Positions 25,752-34,184 of a stretch of DNA of 64,000 bases are shown piece after piece. The position numbers were made by a program, and so were the translations under genes. This DNA is from Nonomuraea antri (GTDB taxonomy: Bacteria; Actinomycetota; Actinomycetes; Streptosporangiales; Streptosporangiaceae), in NCBI RefSeq assembly GCF_013283785.1, contig NZ_JABCPZ010000007.1, positions 1-64,000 on the forward strand. The letters are read 5' to 3'. How positions within the stretch are numbered: the stretch's first letter is position 1; every line of letters starts with the position of its first letter. The notes under the pieces are model-generated. The model was not told where the DNA came from, made no database searches, and saw nothing but the letters and a program-made list of their open reading frames with translations.

Positions 25752-26783
25752 TCAGCGAGGGGGGTGCCAGAGAATTCTGGCGATCTCGGGTGCGGGTTCC
25801 TGGCCGCGCAGTGACAACCAGGCGAGCCGGTGCCGGTCGGCGTAGGCGACGAGCTTGCGCGCGTCGAGCTCGCTCAGATCGGCCGATCCGGTGAGCACCG
25901 AGGTCAGGGCGATCCGCCCGCCGCTGTCGCCGAGCGCCGCGTCGATCTGGGTTCTGGCCGCGCGGACGGCCGCGGCCAGCCGGCGCATGCGCCCGTCCGG
26001 CGCGGTCTGCGGTTCGATCCGCGCCAGCAGGCCGACCGTGTCGATCCGCACGCCCGCCCGGCGCGTGAGCCGCAACATCGCCGCGTCCTCGGCGCTCAGC
26101 CCGTACGGGCCAAGCGGCAGCGTGACGGCCACCCGCAGCGGACGCTCGCGCTGCACCTGGTGCACGGCCCTGGCCCGGCGCAGCACCGTGGCCCGATCCG
26201 CGCTGTCACGCACCTCGAAGCCGACGTAGCGGGCGTCGAGCGCCACCACCACGCGACGGTAGAGCGCGGCCAGGGCGCCCGGCCTGGTGCAGGCGGCGGC
26301 CGGCTCGCGCCCGGCGGGGCCGCCGAAGACGGGACCGGCCTCGCCGCCCGCCGCGCGCAGCCGCCCCAGCCGCTCGCCCAGCGGCCGGGCGCGCGCCGCC
26401 AGCACGCCCTGGGCGGCCGTCGAAGACGCGCCCGGCGCCGCGGAAGTGGCCCAGCGGGGCGAGCAGCCGTCGTCGCCGCCCGCGATCACGTGGCCCAGCT
26501 CGTACCAGCGCACGCCGCTGCGGCGCGACTCGGCGGCCAGGTCGAGGCCGGGATCGAGGGCGGTGTCGACGAACGCGACGAACCCGGCGGGACCCGCGGG
26601 CTCGGCGCCGGAGGTGGCCGGCGGGGGAGACACGGTGGCGGCCCGTGGCGCGGGTGTGGCCTCCGGCTCGGCCGGGGCGGGGAGCACGGAGATCGCCATC
26701 GCCGTGCCCCCGACGAGCAGCACCGCGCCGAGGAACGCGAGCGGGCGGGGCAGCGTGCCGGGCGGCCGCACGTGCCGCGACAT
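25752..26783 (-). CDS. Membrane-anchored GH18/chitinase-like protein, probably not catalytic
   Basis: The 343-residue protein has an uncleaved-type N-terminal membrane segment (LAFLGAVLLVGGTAMAISVL), a Pro/Ala/Thr-rich spacer and a barrel-like domain resembling actinobacterial chitinase catalytic domains (FVAFVDTALDPGLDLAAESR and VRWYELGHVIAGGDDGCSPRWA). The GH18 catalytic motif DxxDxDxE is not found; the matching strand reads YVGFEVRDSAD. It may therefore bind sugars without cutting them, or belong to a different glycosidase group. The ATG at 26783 has GGAG six bases upstream; the TTG at 26789 is less likely. Confidence 0.65.
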   Translation of the reverse strand: MSRHVRPPGTLPRPLAFLGAVLLVGGTAMAISVLPAPAEPEATPAPRAATVSPPPATSGAEPAGPAGFVAFVDTALDPGLDLAAESRRSGVRWYELGHVIAGGDDGCSPRWATSAAPGASSTAAQGVLAARARPLGERLGRLRAAGGEAGPVFGGPAGREPAAACTRPGALAALYRRVVVALDARYVGFEVRDSADRATVLRRARAVHQVQRERPLRVAVTLPLGPYGLSAEDAAMLRLTRRAGVRIDTVGLLARIEPQTAPDGRMRRLAAAVRAARTQIDAALGDSGGRIALTSVLTGSADLSELDARKLVAYADRHRLAWLSLRGQEPAPEIARILWHPPR

Positions 26784-26879
26784 ACGCAACTCCGAGTGGT
26801 TGGTCGGCTACGCGCAGAAACGTTAGCAAGTGTTCGCCACGCGGCGCGGGCCTTTTCCCGATGCCGTCCGATGTGTGCG

Positions 26880-26885
26880 GATAAT
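26880..26885 (+). promoter_or_regulatory. -10 box for a leaderless oxidoreductase mRNA
   Basis: GATAAT lies six bases before the ATG at 26892 and there is no Shine-Dalgarno sequence between. This is the usual layout of an actinobacterial leaderless gene. No good -35 element is apparent. Confidence 0.5.
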
Positions 26886-26891
26886 GGCGTC

Positions 26892-27806
26892 ATGAAGCTG
26901 CGGATCTTCACCGAGCCCCAGCAGGGCGCCACGTACGACGACCTGCTAGCCGTCGCCCAGGCCACCGAGCGGCTGGGATTCGACGCGTTCTTCCGTTCCG
27001 ACCACTACCAGCGCATCGGGGCGGGTGACCCGGGCCCGGGCTCGACCGACGCCTGGATCACGCTGGCCGGCCTGGCCAGGGAGACCTCCAGGATCAGGCT
27101 GGGCACGCTGGTGTCGCCGGCCACGTTCCGCCTGCCCGGCCCGCTGGCGATCAGCGTGGCGCAGGTCGACCAGATGAGCGGCGGACGGGTGGAGCTGGGC
27201 TTCGGCACCGGCTGGTTCGACGGCGAGCACACCGCGTACGGCATCCCGTTCCCGCCGCTCGGCGAGCGGTTCGGCCGGTTCGAGGAGCAGCTGGAGATCA
27301 TCACCGGGCTGTGGACGGCGGAGAAGTCGTACCACTTCGACGGCCGCTACTACCGGCTCGCCGACTCGCCCGCACTGCCCAAGCCGGCCCAGCGGCCCAA
27401 GCCGCCGCTGATCATCGGCGGTTTCGGCGCCAAGCGCACCCCGCGCCTGGCCGCCGCGTACGCCGACGAGTACAACGTGCCGTTCCACGGCGTCGCCGAC
27501 ACCGGCCAGGCGTTCGACCGGGTGCGCCGGGCGGCGGAGGAGGCGGGCCGCACGCTCGTCCTGTCGGCGGCGCAGACCGTGTGCGTCGGACGCGACCAGG
27601 CCGAGCTGGAGCGCCGCGCCGCGGCCATCGGCCAGGACCTGGCCACGCTGCGCGAAGGCGGGCTGGCCGGAACTCCGGCCGAGGTGCTCGACAAGCTCGG
27701 GAAGTTCGGCGAGCTCGGCGCGGAGCGCGTCTACCTGCAGGTTCTCGACCTGTCCGACCTCGACCAGCTGGAGCTGATCGCCGCCGAGGTGCTGCCGCAC
27801 GTGTAA
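26892..27806 (+). CDS. LLM-class (F420-type) flavin-dependent oxidoreductase
   Basis: The 304-residue protein is a bacterial luciferase-like barrel: FDAFFRSDHYQRI, RIRLGTLVSPATFRLPG, QVDQMSGGRVELGFGTGWF, PPLGERFGRFEEQLEI and PPLIIGGFGAKRTPRLAAAYADEYN. Actinobacterial relatives use reduced F420 or FMN to reduce or oxidise diverse substrates. It stands alone, divergent from the GH18-like gene, and appears leaderless. The stop codon TAA lies inside a tandem repeat, so a copy change could move the end of the protein. Confidence 0.87.
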   Translation: MKLRIFTEPQQGATYDDLLAVAQATERLGFDAFFRSDHYQRIGAGDPGPGSTDAWITLAGLARETSRIRLGTLVSPATFRLPGPLAISVAQVDQMSGGRVELGFGTGWFDGEHTAYGIPFPPLGERFGRFEEQLEIITGLWTAEKSYHFDGRYYRLADSPALPKPAQRPKPPLIIGGFGAKRTPRLAAAYADEYNVPFHGVADTGQAFDRVRRAAEEAGRTLVLSAAQTVCVGRDQAELERRAAAIGQDLATLREGGLAGTPAEVLDKLGKFGELGAERVYLQVLDLSDLDQLELIAAEVLPHV

Positions 27807-27882
27807 GCCGCACGTGTAAGCCGCACGTGCAAATCGCGTGGCGGGTTAAATCGCGTGGCGGGTTAAATCGCGTGGCGGTGTT
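27795..27882 (+). repeat. Two tandem repeat families spanning a stop codon
   Basis: The 13-mer CCGCACGTGTAAG is present twice (27795-27807 and 27808-27820) and partly a third time. The 17-mer AAATCGCGTGGCGGGTT follows twice (27831-27847 and 27848-27864) and partly a third time. The first 13-mer carries the TAA stop of the oxidoreductase gene. The repeats fill most of the 102-base gap before the RNA methyltransferase gene. Confidence 0.88.
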
Positions 27883-27908
27883 TTGCCGGGCTACGGCAGA
27901 CTTGGGGC

Positions 27909-29426
27909 GTGCTTCTGACGATCTCGACCACTGCCCGTCCGGCGACCGACCTGGGCTTCCTCCTGCACAAGCATCCCGAGCGCGTGCAGGAGTTCGGCCA
28001 GTCGTTCGGCACCGCCACGGTCTTCTATCCCGAGGCGGGCGACGAACGCTGCACGGCGGCGCTCATGCTCGACGTCGACCCGGTGGCGCTGGTCAGATCG
28101 CGCGGCAGGAACTCGCCCGACTTCAGCTTGTCGCAGTACGTCAACGACCGGCCGTACGCGGCCTCGTCGCTGCTGGCCGTGGCGCTGGCCGACGTCTTCC
28201 GCACCGCGCGGGCCGGTCGCTGCAAGGCGCGTCCCGAGCTGGCCGAGCGCCCGCTGCCGCTGGAGATCAGGCTGCCCGCGCTGCCCTGCCGGGGCGGTCC
28301 CGAGCTGGCCAGGCGCCTGTTCGAGCCGTTGGGCTGGGACGTCGCGGCCGAGTCCGTCCCGCTGGACGAGGGTTTCCCCGAGTGGGGCGACTCGCGGTAC
28401 GTGCGGCTCACGCTGAGCGGCACGCTGCGGCTGGCCGACGCGCTCAACCACCTGTACGTGCTGCTGCCGGTGCTCGACGACGGCAAGCACTACTGGATCG
28501 CGCCCGACGAGGTCGACAAGCTGGTCAGGGCCGGGACCGGCTGGCTGCACGGCCACCCGGAGCGCGGCCTGATCACCCGCCGCTACATGGGACGGCGCTG
28601 GGCGCTGGCCCGCACCGCGCTCGCCAGGCTGGCCGAGCTGGGCGACGAGACGGAGGAGGAGCTGGAGCCGCCGGTGGCCGAGGAGGCCGCGCCGGACGAG
28701 AGCGCCGCCGACGAGGCGGCGGCGGCCGAGGCGGAAGCAGAGGGGGAAACGGCGACGGCCGAGGCGGAAACGGGAGAGCCCGCGCCCGACGCGGCGACCG
28801 GGGAGCCCGCGCCCAAGGCGAAGCCGCTCAACCTGCGCCGCCGCGAGGCCGTGCTGGCGACCCTGGAGGAGCTGGGCGCGGTCAGCGTGATCGACCTCGG
28901 CTGCGGCCAGGGCGAGCTGGTCGGCGCGCTGCTGGCCAGGCCCAGGTTCGCGCGCGTGGCCGGCACGGACGTGTCGTCGATGGCCCTCACCATCGCCGCG
29001 CGCAAGCTCCGCCTGGAGCGCATGCCCGACAGCAAGCGGGCCAGGCTCAGCCTGTTCCAGGGCGCGCTCACCTACACCGACAAGCGGCTGACCGGCTACG
29101 ACGCGGCCGTGCTCATGGAGGTCATCGAGCACGTCGACCCGCCGCGCCTGACCGCGCTCGAACGCGTCGTGTTCGGCCACGCCAGACCCCAGCACGTGCT
29201 CGTCACCACACCCAACGTCGAGCACAACGTGCGTTACGAGTTCCTGACCGGGCTACGCCACCCCGACCACCGCTTCGAGTGGACCCGCGCCGAGTTCCAG
29301 GCGTGGGCCGCCAGGGTGGCCGCCGACTACGGCTACCAGGTCGTGTTCAAGCCGGTGGGCGACGACGACCCCGAGGTCGGCCCGCCCACCCAGATGGGAG
29401 TGTTCACCCGTGATCAGCGTTCCTGA
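27909..29426 (+). CDS. hen1: Bacterial Hen1, 3'-terminal RNA ribose 2'-O-methyltransferase
   Basis: The 505-residue protein has the bacterial Hen1 N-terminal domain (MLLTISTTARPATDLGFLLHKHP start, about 1-240), an acidic Ala/Glu/Pro-rich linker (about 245-302) and a C-terminal SAM methyltransferase with SVIDLGCGQGELVGALL and the metal-binding EVIEH and VEHN segments. Hen1 methylates the 3' end at the break of a cut RNA before it is sealed, making it resistant to a second cut. It overlaps pnkp by 17 bases, the usual RNA-repair operon. The start is GTG at 27909. Confidence 0.94.
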   Translation: MLLTISTTARPATDLGFLLHKHPERVQEFGQSFGTATVFYPEAGDERCTAALMLDVDPVALVRSRGRNSPDFSLSQYVNDRPYAASSLLAVALADVFRTARAGRCKARPELAERPLPLEIRLPALPCRGGPELARRLFEPLGWDVAAESVPLDEGFPEWGDSRYVRLTLSGTLRLADALNHLYVLLPVLDDGKHYWIAPDEVDKLVRAGTGWLHGHPERGLITRRYMGRRWALARTALARLAELGDETEEELEPPVAEEAAPDESAADEAAAAEAEAEGETATAEAETGEPAPDAATGEPAPKAKPLNLRRREAVLATLEELGAVSVIDLGCGQGELVGALLARPRFARVAGTDVSSMALTIAARKLRLERMPDSKRARLSLFQGALTYTDKRLTGYDAAVLMEVIEHVDPPRLTALERVVFGHARPQHVLVTTPNVEHNVRYEFLTGLRHPDHRFEWTRAEFQAWAARVAADYGYQVVFKPVGDDDPEVGPPTQMGVFTRDQRS

Positions 29427-31869
29427 GCTCTCCCTCGTGGTGCTCGTCGGCGTGTCGGGCAGCGGGAAGTCGACGTTCGCCGCCAGGCACTTCAAGCCGA
29501 CCCAGGTCATCTCCTCCGACTACTGCCGTGGCCTGGTCGCCGACGACGTGAACGACCAGTCGGCCACGCCGGCGGCGTTCGAGCTGCTGCACCACATCGT
29601 CGGCGTGCGGCTGGCGCGCGGGCTGTTCACCGTGGTCGACGCCACCAACGTGCAGTACGCCGCCCGCAAGTCCCTCATCGACCTGGCCAGGAAGCACGAC
29701 GTGCTGGCCGACGCGATCGTCCTGGACGCCCCGGAGGAGGTGGCGATCGAGCGCAACAACGCGCGTCCCGACCGCGACTTCGGCCCCGGCGTCGTCATCA
29801 GGCAGCGCAAGGACCTGCGCCGCTCCCTCGGCAAGATCAACAACGACGGGTTCCGCCGCGTGCACGTGCTGCGCGGGCTCGACGCGATCGAGAACGCCGA
29901 GATCGTCTACGAGAAGGCGTGGAGCGACAAGCGCGAGCTGACCGGCCCCTTCGACATCATCGGCGACGTGCACGGCTGCCGCGCCGAGCTGGAGACGCTG
30001 CTGCGCGAGCTCGGCTGGCAGGGCCTGCACCACCCCGACGGCCGCACCGCCGTGTTCGTCGGCGACCTGGTCGACCGCGGCCCAGACTCGCCCGGCGTGC
30101 TCCGGCTGGTCATGGACATGGTCGAGGCGGGCACCGCGATCTGCGTGGCGGGCAACCACGAGCAGAAGCTCGTGCGCGCGCTCAACGGCCGCAAGGTCAC
30201 GGTCGCGCACGGCCTGCAGGAGTCGCTCGACCAGCTCGCCGCCCAGCCGCCCGAGTTCGTCGAGCGGGCCAGGCGGTTCATGGACGGCCTGCTCAGCCAC
30301 TACCGCCTCGACGGCGGCCGGCTCGTCGTCGCGCACGCCGGGCTCAAGGAGGCCTACCACGGCCGCGCCTCCGGCCGGGTCCGCGCGTTCGCCCTGTACG
30401 GCGACACCACCGGCGAGACCGACGAGTACGGCCTGCCGGTCCGCTACCCGTGGGCCGAGGAGTACCGGGGCCGGGCCATGGTCGTCTACGGCCACACGCC
30501 GACGACCCGTCCGGAGTGGGTCAACAACACGATCTGCCTCGACACCGGCTGCGTGTTCGGCGGCCACCTGACCGCGCTGCGCTACCCGGAGCGGGAGATC
30601 GTCCAGGTGCCGGCGGAGAAGACCTGGTACGAATCGGTCAAGCCGCTCGGCGGGCCGTCCCGCGATCCCGGCATGCTCGACATCAACGACGTGATCGGTA
30701 CCCGGCACGTCGAGACCAGGTTCGGCACCCGGGTGAAGGTCATGGAGGAGAACGCGGCCGCCGCGCTGGAGGTCATGAGCCGCTTCGCGGTCGATCCGCG
30801 CTGGCTGGTCTACCTGCCGCCGACGATGGCCCCGCCGGGGACGTCCACGCTGGACGGCTACCTGGAGCACCCGCACGAGGCGTTCGAGGAGTTCGCCGCG
30901 TCCGGGGTGAGCGAGGTCGTGTGCGAGGAGAAGCACATGGGCTCGCGCGCGGTCGCCGTGCTGGCCAGGACGCCCGAGGCGGCCGCGGCGCGCTTCGGCG
31001 TCACCGACGGCAGCGCGGGCGCGGTCTTCACGCGTACCGGACGGCCGTTCTTCCATGACATGGCGCCGCTGGTCGACCGGCTGCGCGCGGCCTGCGAGCC
31101 GCTGTGGGAGTCGCTGGGCTCGGACTGGGTGGTGCTCGACTGCGAGCTGCTGCCCTGGTCGGCCAAGGCCGGCGAGCTGATCCGCACCCAGTACGCCTCC
31201 GTCGGCGCCGCGGCCCGCGCCGCGCTGCCCGAGGCGGTGGCGGCGCTGGCGGCGGCGGCCGAGCGCGGGCTGGATGTGGGCGGGTTGCTGGCCCGCACCC
31301 GACGCCGCTCCGACAACGCTGCCCTGTTCCGCGACGCTTACGCACGCTACTGCTGGCCGGTCGACGGGCTCGACGGCGTGCGGGTCGCGCCGTTCCAGAT
31401 CCTGGCCTGCGAAGGGCGCAACACCGCGCTGGAGCCGCACGCCTGGCACCTGTCGACGCTGGGGCTGCTCGACTCCCCGCTGATCACCCCGACCAGGCAC
31501 GTGTTCGTCTCGCTCGACTCGGCCGCCTCGCGGGCCGCCGCGACCGAGTGGTGGGAGTCGATGACGGCCGACGGCGGCGAGGGCATGGTGGTCAAGCCGG
31601 CCGCGTACACGGCCGGGCGGGTGCAGCCGGGCGTGAAGGTGCGCGGGCGCGAATACCTGCGCATCATCTACGGCCCCGACTACACCGAGTCGCTGGACGT
31701 GCTGCGCCGCCGCTTCCTCGGCAAGAAGCGGTCGATGGCGCTGCGCGAGTACGCGCTGGGGCTGGAGGCGCTGTCGCGGCTGGCCGAGGGCGAGGCGGCC
31801 TGGCGGGTGCACGAGCCGGTCTTCGCGGTGCTGGCGCTGGAGTCCGAGCCGGTCGACCCGCGGCTGTGA
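29410..31869 (+). CDS. pnkp: Pnkp, polynucleotide kinase-phosphatase-ligase for RNA repair
   Basis: The 819-residue protein carries all three Pnkp modules: an N-terminal kinase with P-loop GVSGSGKST (14-22), a metallophosphatase with GDVHG (185-189), GDLVDRG (218-224) and GNHE (248-251), and a C-terminal ligase-like adenylyltransferase with the nucleophile Lys508 in EEKHMGSR and later motifs around GEGMVVKP. It heals the 5'-OH and 2',3'-cyclic phosphate ends left by ribotoxins. Pnkp needs Hen1 for sealing, and hen1 overlaps it directly upstream. GTG start at 29410. All catalytic motifs look intact. Confidence 0.95.
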   Translation: MISVPELSLVVLVGVSGSGKSTFAARHFKPTQVISSDYCRGLVADDVNDQSATPAAFELLHHIVGVRLARGLFTVVDATNVQYAARKSLIDLARKHDVLADAIVLDAPEEVAIERNNARPDRDFGPGVVIRQRKDLRRSLGKINNDGFRRVHVLRGLDAIENAEIVYEKAWSDKRELTGPFDIIGDVHGCRAELETLLRELGWQGLHHPDGRTAVFVGDLVDRGPDSPGVLRLVMDMVEAGTAICVAGNHEQKLVRALNGRKVTVAHGLQESLDQLAAQPPEFVERARRFMDGLLSHYRLDGGRLVVAHAGLKEAYHGRASGRVRAFALYGDTTGETDEYGLPVRYPWAEEYRGRAMVVYGHTPTTRPEWVNNTICLDTGCVFGGHLTALRYPEREIVQVPAEKTWYESVKPLGGPSRDPGMLDINDVIGTRHVETRFGTRVKVMEENAAAALEVMSRFAVDPRWLVYLPPTMAPPGTSTLDGYLEHPHEAFEEFAASGVSEVVCEEKHMGSRAVAVLARTPEAAAARFGVTDGSAGAVFTRTGRPFFHDMAPLVDRLRAACEPLWESLGSDWVVLDCELLPWSAKAGELIRTQYASVGAAARAALPEAVAALAAAAERGLDVGGLLARTRRRSDNAALFRDAYARYCWPVDGLDGVRVAPFQILACEGRNTALEPHAWHLSTLGLLDSPLITPTRHVFVSLDSAASRAAATEWWESMTADGGEGMVVKPAAYTAGRVQPGVKVRGREYLRIIYGPDYTESLDVLRRRFLGKKRSMALREYALGLEALSRLAEGEAAWRVHEPVFAVLALESEPVDPRL

Positions 31870-31879
31870 CCCCGGCGTC

Positions 31880-32602
31880 CTAGGCCGGTGACAGGACGAT
31901 CTCCTCAGGCAGCCCGGTGGGCAGGTTGTACGGCATGAGCGTCAGCCTGCCCCGGCCGAGCGCGACGACGTCCGCGCTCGGGGTCCCCGCGGGCAGCCGC
32001 ACCGGGCTCTGCGTCCAGCGGCCGCCCGACTGGTGCAGCATGACGACCTTGCCCCGGCCGTCCTCGGCCGTCACCCACAGCCCGCCGGCGCCGTCCGGCG
32101 CCGCGTGGTGCAGTCGCACGCCGCGCAGGCCGAGGTCGAGCAGGCGCCAGGAGCGCCCGTCCCAGCGCATGATCAGCTCGCGGTGATGGCTCCACAGGTC
32201 GCAGCACAGGTGCGTGGTCAGGTCGCCGACCGCCCAGGCCTCGGTCTCGGAGAGGTTGACGACGTCCTTGAGCCGGCCGGGCGTGAGCTTTGCCGGGTCG
32301 CCGACGGTGTCCGGGACCGGCACCTGGGGGAGGTCCGCCGTCCGCCAGGTGGCGCCGTCCCAGCGCTGGAGCACGCCGTCGCGGACCGCCCAGGGCCGGT
32401 CGGCGGGCTCCTCGCGCCGCCCGCCCGCGGTGGTGACGCCCCAGGTGACCGGGTCGAGCGGCAGCTCCACCCGGTACGGCACCGGGTCCGCGCAGCCGTC
32501 GGGCGTGCAGAACGGGCCGTCGGTCAGCAGGACGCCGCCCAGCCAGAAGACGCCGGCGATCCCCCCGAGGCACAGGACCATCCGTAACCAGATCATCCGC
32601 AT
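31880..32602 (-). CDS. Membrane-anchored extracellular protein of unknown function
   Basis: I do not recognise this 240-residue protein. It has one N-terminal membrane segment or signal anchor (MVLCLGGIAGVFWLGGVLL), then an extracellular part with repeated Trp-containing strands (LQRWDGATWRTADL, MRWDGRSWRLLDL, GGRWTQSPV) that look like beta-propeller blades, and several cysteines (FCTPDGC, HLCCDL). The ATG at 32602 is chosen because a promoter sits right before it (leaderless). A longer frame upstream has no support. Leu6 is a TTA codon (32587-32585). The 3' end converges on pnkp with a 10-base gap. Confidence 0.7.
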   Translation of the reverse strand: MRMIWLRMVLCLGGIAGVFWLGGVLLTDGPFCTPDGCADPVPYRVELPLDPVTWGVTTAGGRREEPADRPWAVRDGVLQRWDGATWRTADLPQVPVPDTVGDPAKLTPGRLKDVVNLSETEAWAVGDLTTHLCCDLWSHHRELIMRWDGRSWRLLDLGLRGVRLHHAAPDGAGGLWVTAEDGRGKVVMLHQSGGRWTQSPVRLPAGTPSADVVALGRGRLTLMPYNLPTGLPEEIVLSPA

Positions 32603-32610
32603 AGAGCAGC

Positions 32611-32638
32611 AGTATTGCGAAATATCGGGTTCTTTCAA
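32611..32638 (-). promoter_or_regulatory. Leaderless promoter: TTGAAA, 16 bases, AATACT
   Basis: On the minus strand TTGAAA (32638-32633) is followed after 16 bases by AATACT (32616-32611), and eight bases later by the ATG at 32602. The spacing places the transcript start at or next to the start codon, and no ribosome site exists. Confidence 0.6.
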
Positions 32639-32705
32639 GGTTGAGCAAGGGCAGCGGTACGCCCGTGAGCTGCGGGTAGGTCCTTGATCCGGGGGAAGGA
32701 CCTGC

Positions 32706-34106
32706 ATGGCTACTCAGTACCAGCACCAGGAGCACCTGGGCCACGTCGTGCTCATCGCGGCCGCGGCGGCCATCGGCGGGTTCCTGTTCGGATACGACAG
32801 CGCGGTCATCAACGGCGCGGTCGTCGGCATCCAGCGGCACTTCGACGTGGGCTCGGTGGAGATCGGGGTCGTGGTGGCCATCGCGCTGCTCGGTTCCGCG
32901 CTCGGCGCGTGGTTCGGCGGCGGGCTGGCCGACCGGGTCGGGCGCACCCGGTCGATGCAGATCGCGGCCATCGTCTTCGCGATCAGCTCGATCGGGCAGA
33001 TGCTCCCGTTCGCCATCTGGGACCTGGGCTTCTGGCGGCTGCTGGCCGGTGTTGGCATCGGCATGGCCTCCGTGCTCGGGCCCGCCTACATCGCCGAGGT
33101 GTCGCCGCCCGCCTACCGCGGCAGGCTGGGCTCGTTCCAGCAGCTCGCGATCGTGCTCGGCATCGCGGTCTCGCAGGCGGTCAACTACGTGATCGCACGG
33201 CAGGCCGACGGTGACGTCAACAACCACCTCTGGGGCCTGCAGGCCTGGCAGTGGATGCTCGGCGCGTGCGTGGTGCCGGCGCTGCTGTTCCTGCTGTTCG
33301 CCTCCACGATCCCGGAGTCGCCGCGTTACCTGGTGATGTCCGGGCGCACCCGCCGGGCCCGCGAGGTGCTGTCCGAGGTCGAGGGCGACGACGTGGACCT
33401 GGACGCGCGCGTCTCCGAGATCCAGAACGTGCTGCGCACCGAGGCCCGCCCCACCATGAAGGACCTGCGCGGCAAGGCGCTCGGACTGCTGCCGATCGTC
33501 TGGATCGGCATCGTCCTGTCGGCGTTCCAGCAGCTGGTCGGCATCAACGTGATCTTCTACTACTCGTCGGTGCTGTGGCAGTCGGTGGGCATCGACCAGC
33601 AGAGTTCCCTGCTGATCAGCTTCTCCAGCTCGATCATCAACATCGTCGGCACGTTCATCGCGATCGCCCTGGTCGACAAGATCGGACGCAAGCCGCTGCT
33701 GCTCACCGGCTCGGCCGGGATGGCGATCGCGCTGGGCACGGCCGCCTGGGCGTTCAGCCACGCCCGCCAGATCGGTGACAACGTCAGGCTGCCCGACCCG
33801 CAGGGACCGATCGCGCTGGTCGCCGCCAACGTGTTCGTGCTGTTCTTCGCCCTGTCGTGGGGTGTGGTGGTGTGGGTGCTGCTGGGGGAGATGTTCCCCA
33901 ACCGCATCCGCGCCGCCGCGCTGGGCGTCGCCGCCGCGGCCCAGTGGCTCGCCAACTGGCTGGTCACGGTGACGTTCCCGGCCATGTCGGAGTGGAACCT
34001 GCCGCTGACGTACGCCATGTACGCGCTCTTCGCGGCCCTGTCATTCCTATTCGTGACCAAGTGGGTCAAGGAGACCAAGGGCCGCAGGCTTGAAGAAATG
34101 GGGTAA
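32706..34106 (+). CDS. MFS sugar porter (major facilitator, sugar transporter family)
   Basis: The 466-residue protein has twelve membrane segments and the sugar porter signatures: GGFLFGYDSAVINGA in segment 1, GGGLADRVGRTRS, RLLAGVGIGMASVLGPAYIAE, PESPRYLVMSGR, QQLVGINVIFYYSS in segment 7, DKIGRKPLL and PNRIRAAALGVAAAAQW. It should import a hexose, pentose or polyol by proton symport or facilitated diffusion. The ATG has GGGGGAAGGA upstream. It is divergent from the leaderless membrane protein and has no catabolic gene next to it, so the sugar cannot be named. Confidence 0.92.
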   Translation: MATQYQHQEHLGHVVLIAAAAAIGGFLFGYDSAVINGAVVGIQRHFDVGSVEIGVVVAIALLGSALGAWFGGGLADRVGRTRSMQIAAIVFAISSIGQMLPFAIWDLGFWRLLAGVGIGMASVLGPAYIAEVSPPAYRGRLGSFQQLAIVLGIAVSQAVNYVIARQADGDVNNHLWGLQAWQWMLGACVVPALLFLLFASTIPESPRYLVMSGRTRRAREVLSEVEGDDVDLDARVSEIQNVLRTEARPTMKDLRGKALGLLPIVWIGIVLSAFQQLVGINVIFYYSSVLWQSVGIDQQSSLLISFSSSIINIVGTFIAIALVDKIGRKPLLLTGSAGMAIALGTAAWAFSHARQIGDNVRLPDPQGPIALVAANVFVLFFALSWGVVVWVLLGEMFPNRIRAAALGVAAAAQWLANWLVTVTFPAMSEWNLPLTYAMYALFAALSFLFVTKWVKETKGRRLEEMG

Positions 34107-34184
34107 CGCGCGCCGGGGCCGGGTACCGTTCCGCGAGACGGCCCGGACACGGGACCGCATCACCACGGGAGAAGGTGGGCTCGG

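Noticed and set aside
29404-31812. Open frame of about 800 codons antisense to pnkp
   Set aside because: Same compositional bias, no start signal, and it lies wholly over a gene with all catalytic motifs intact.
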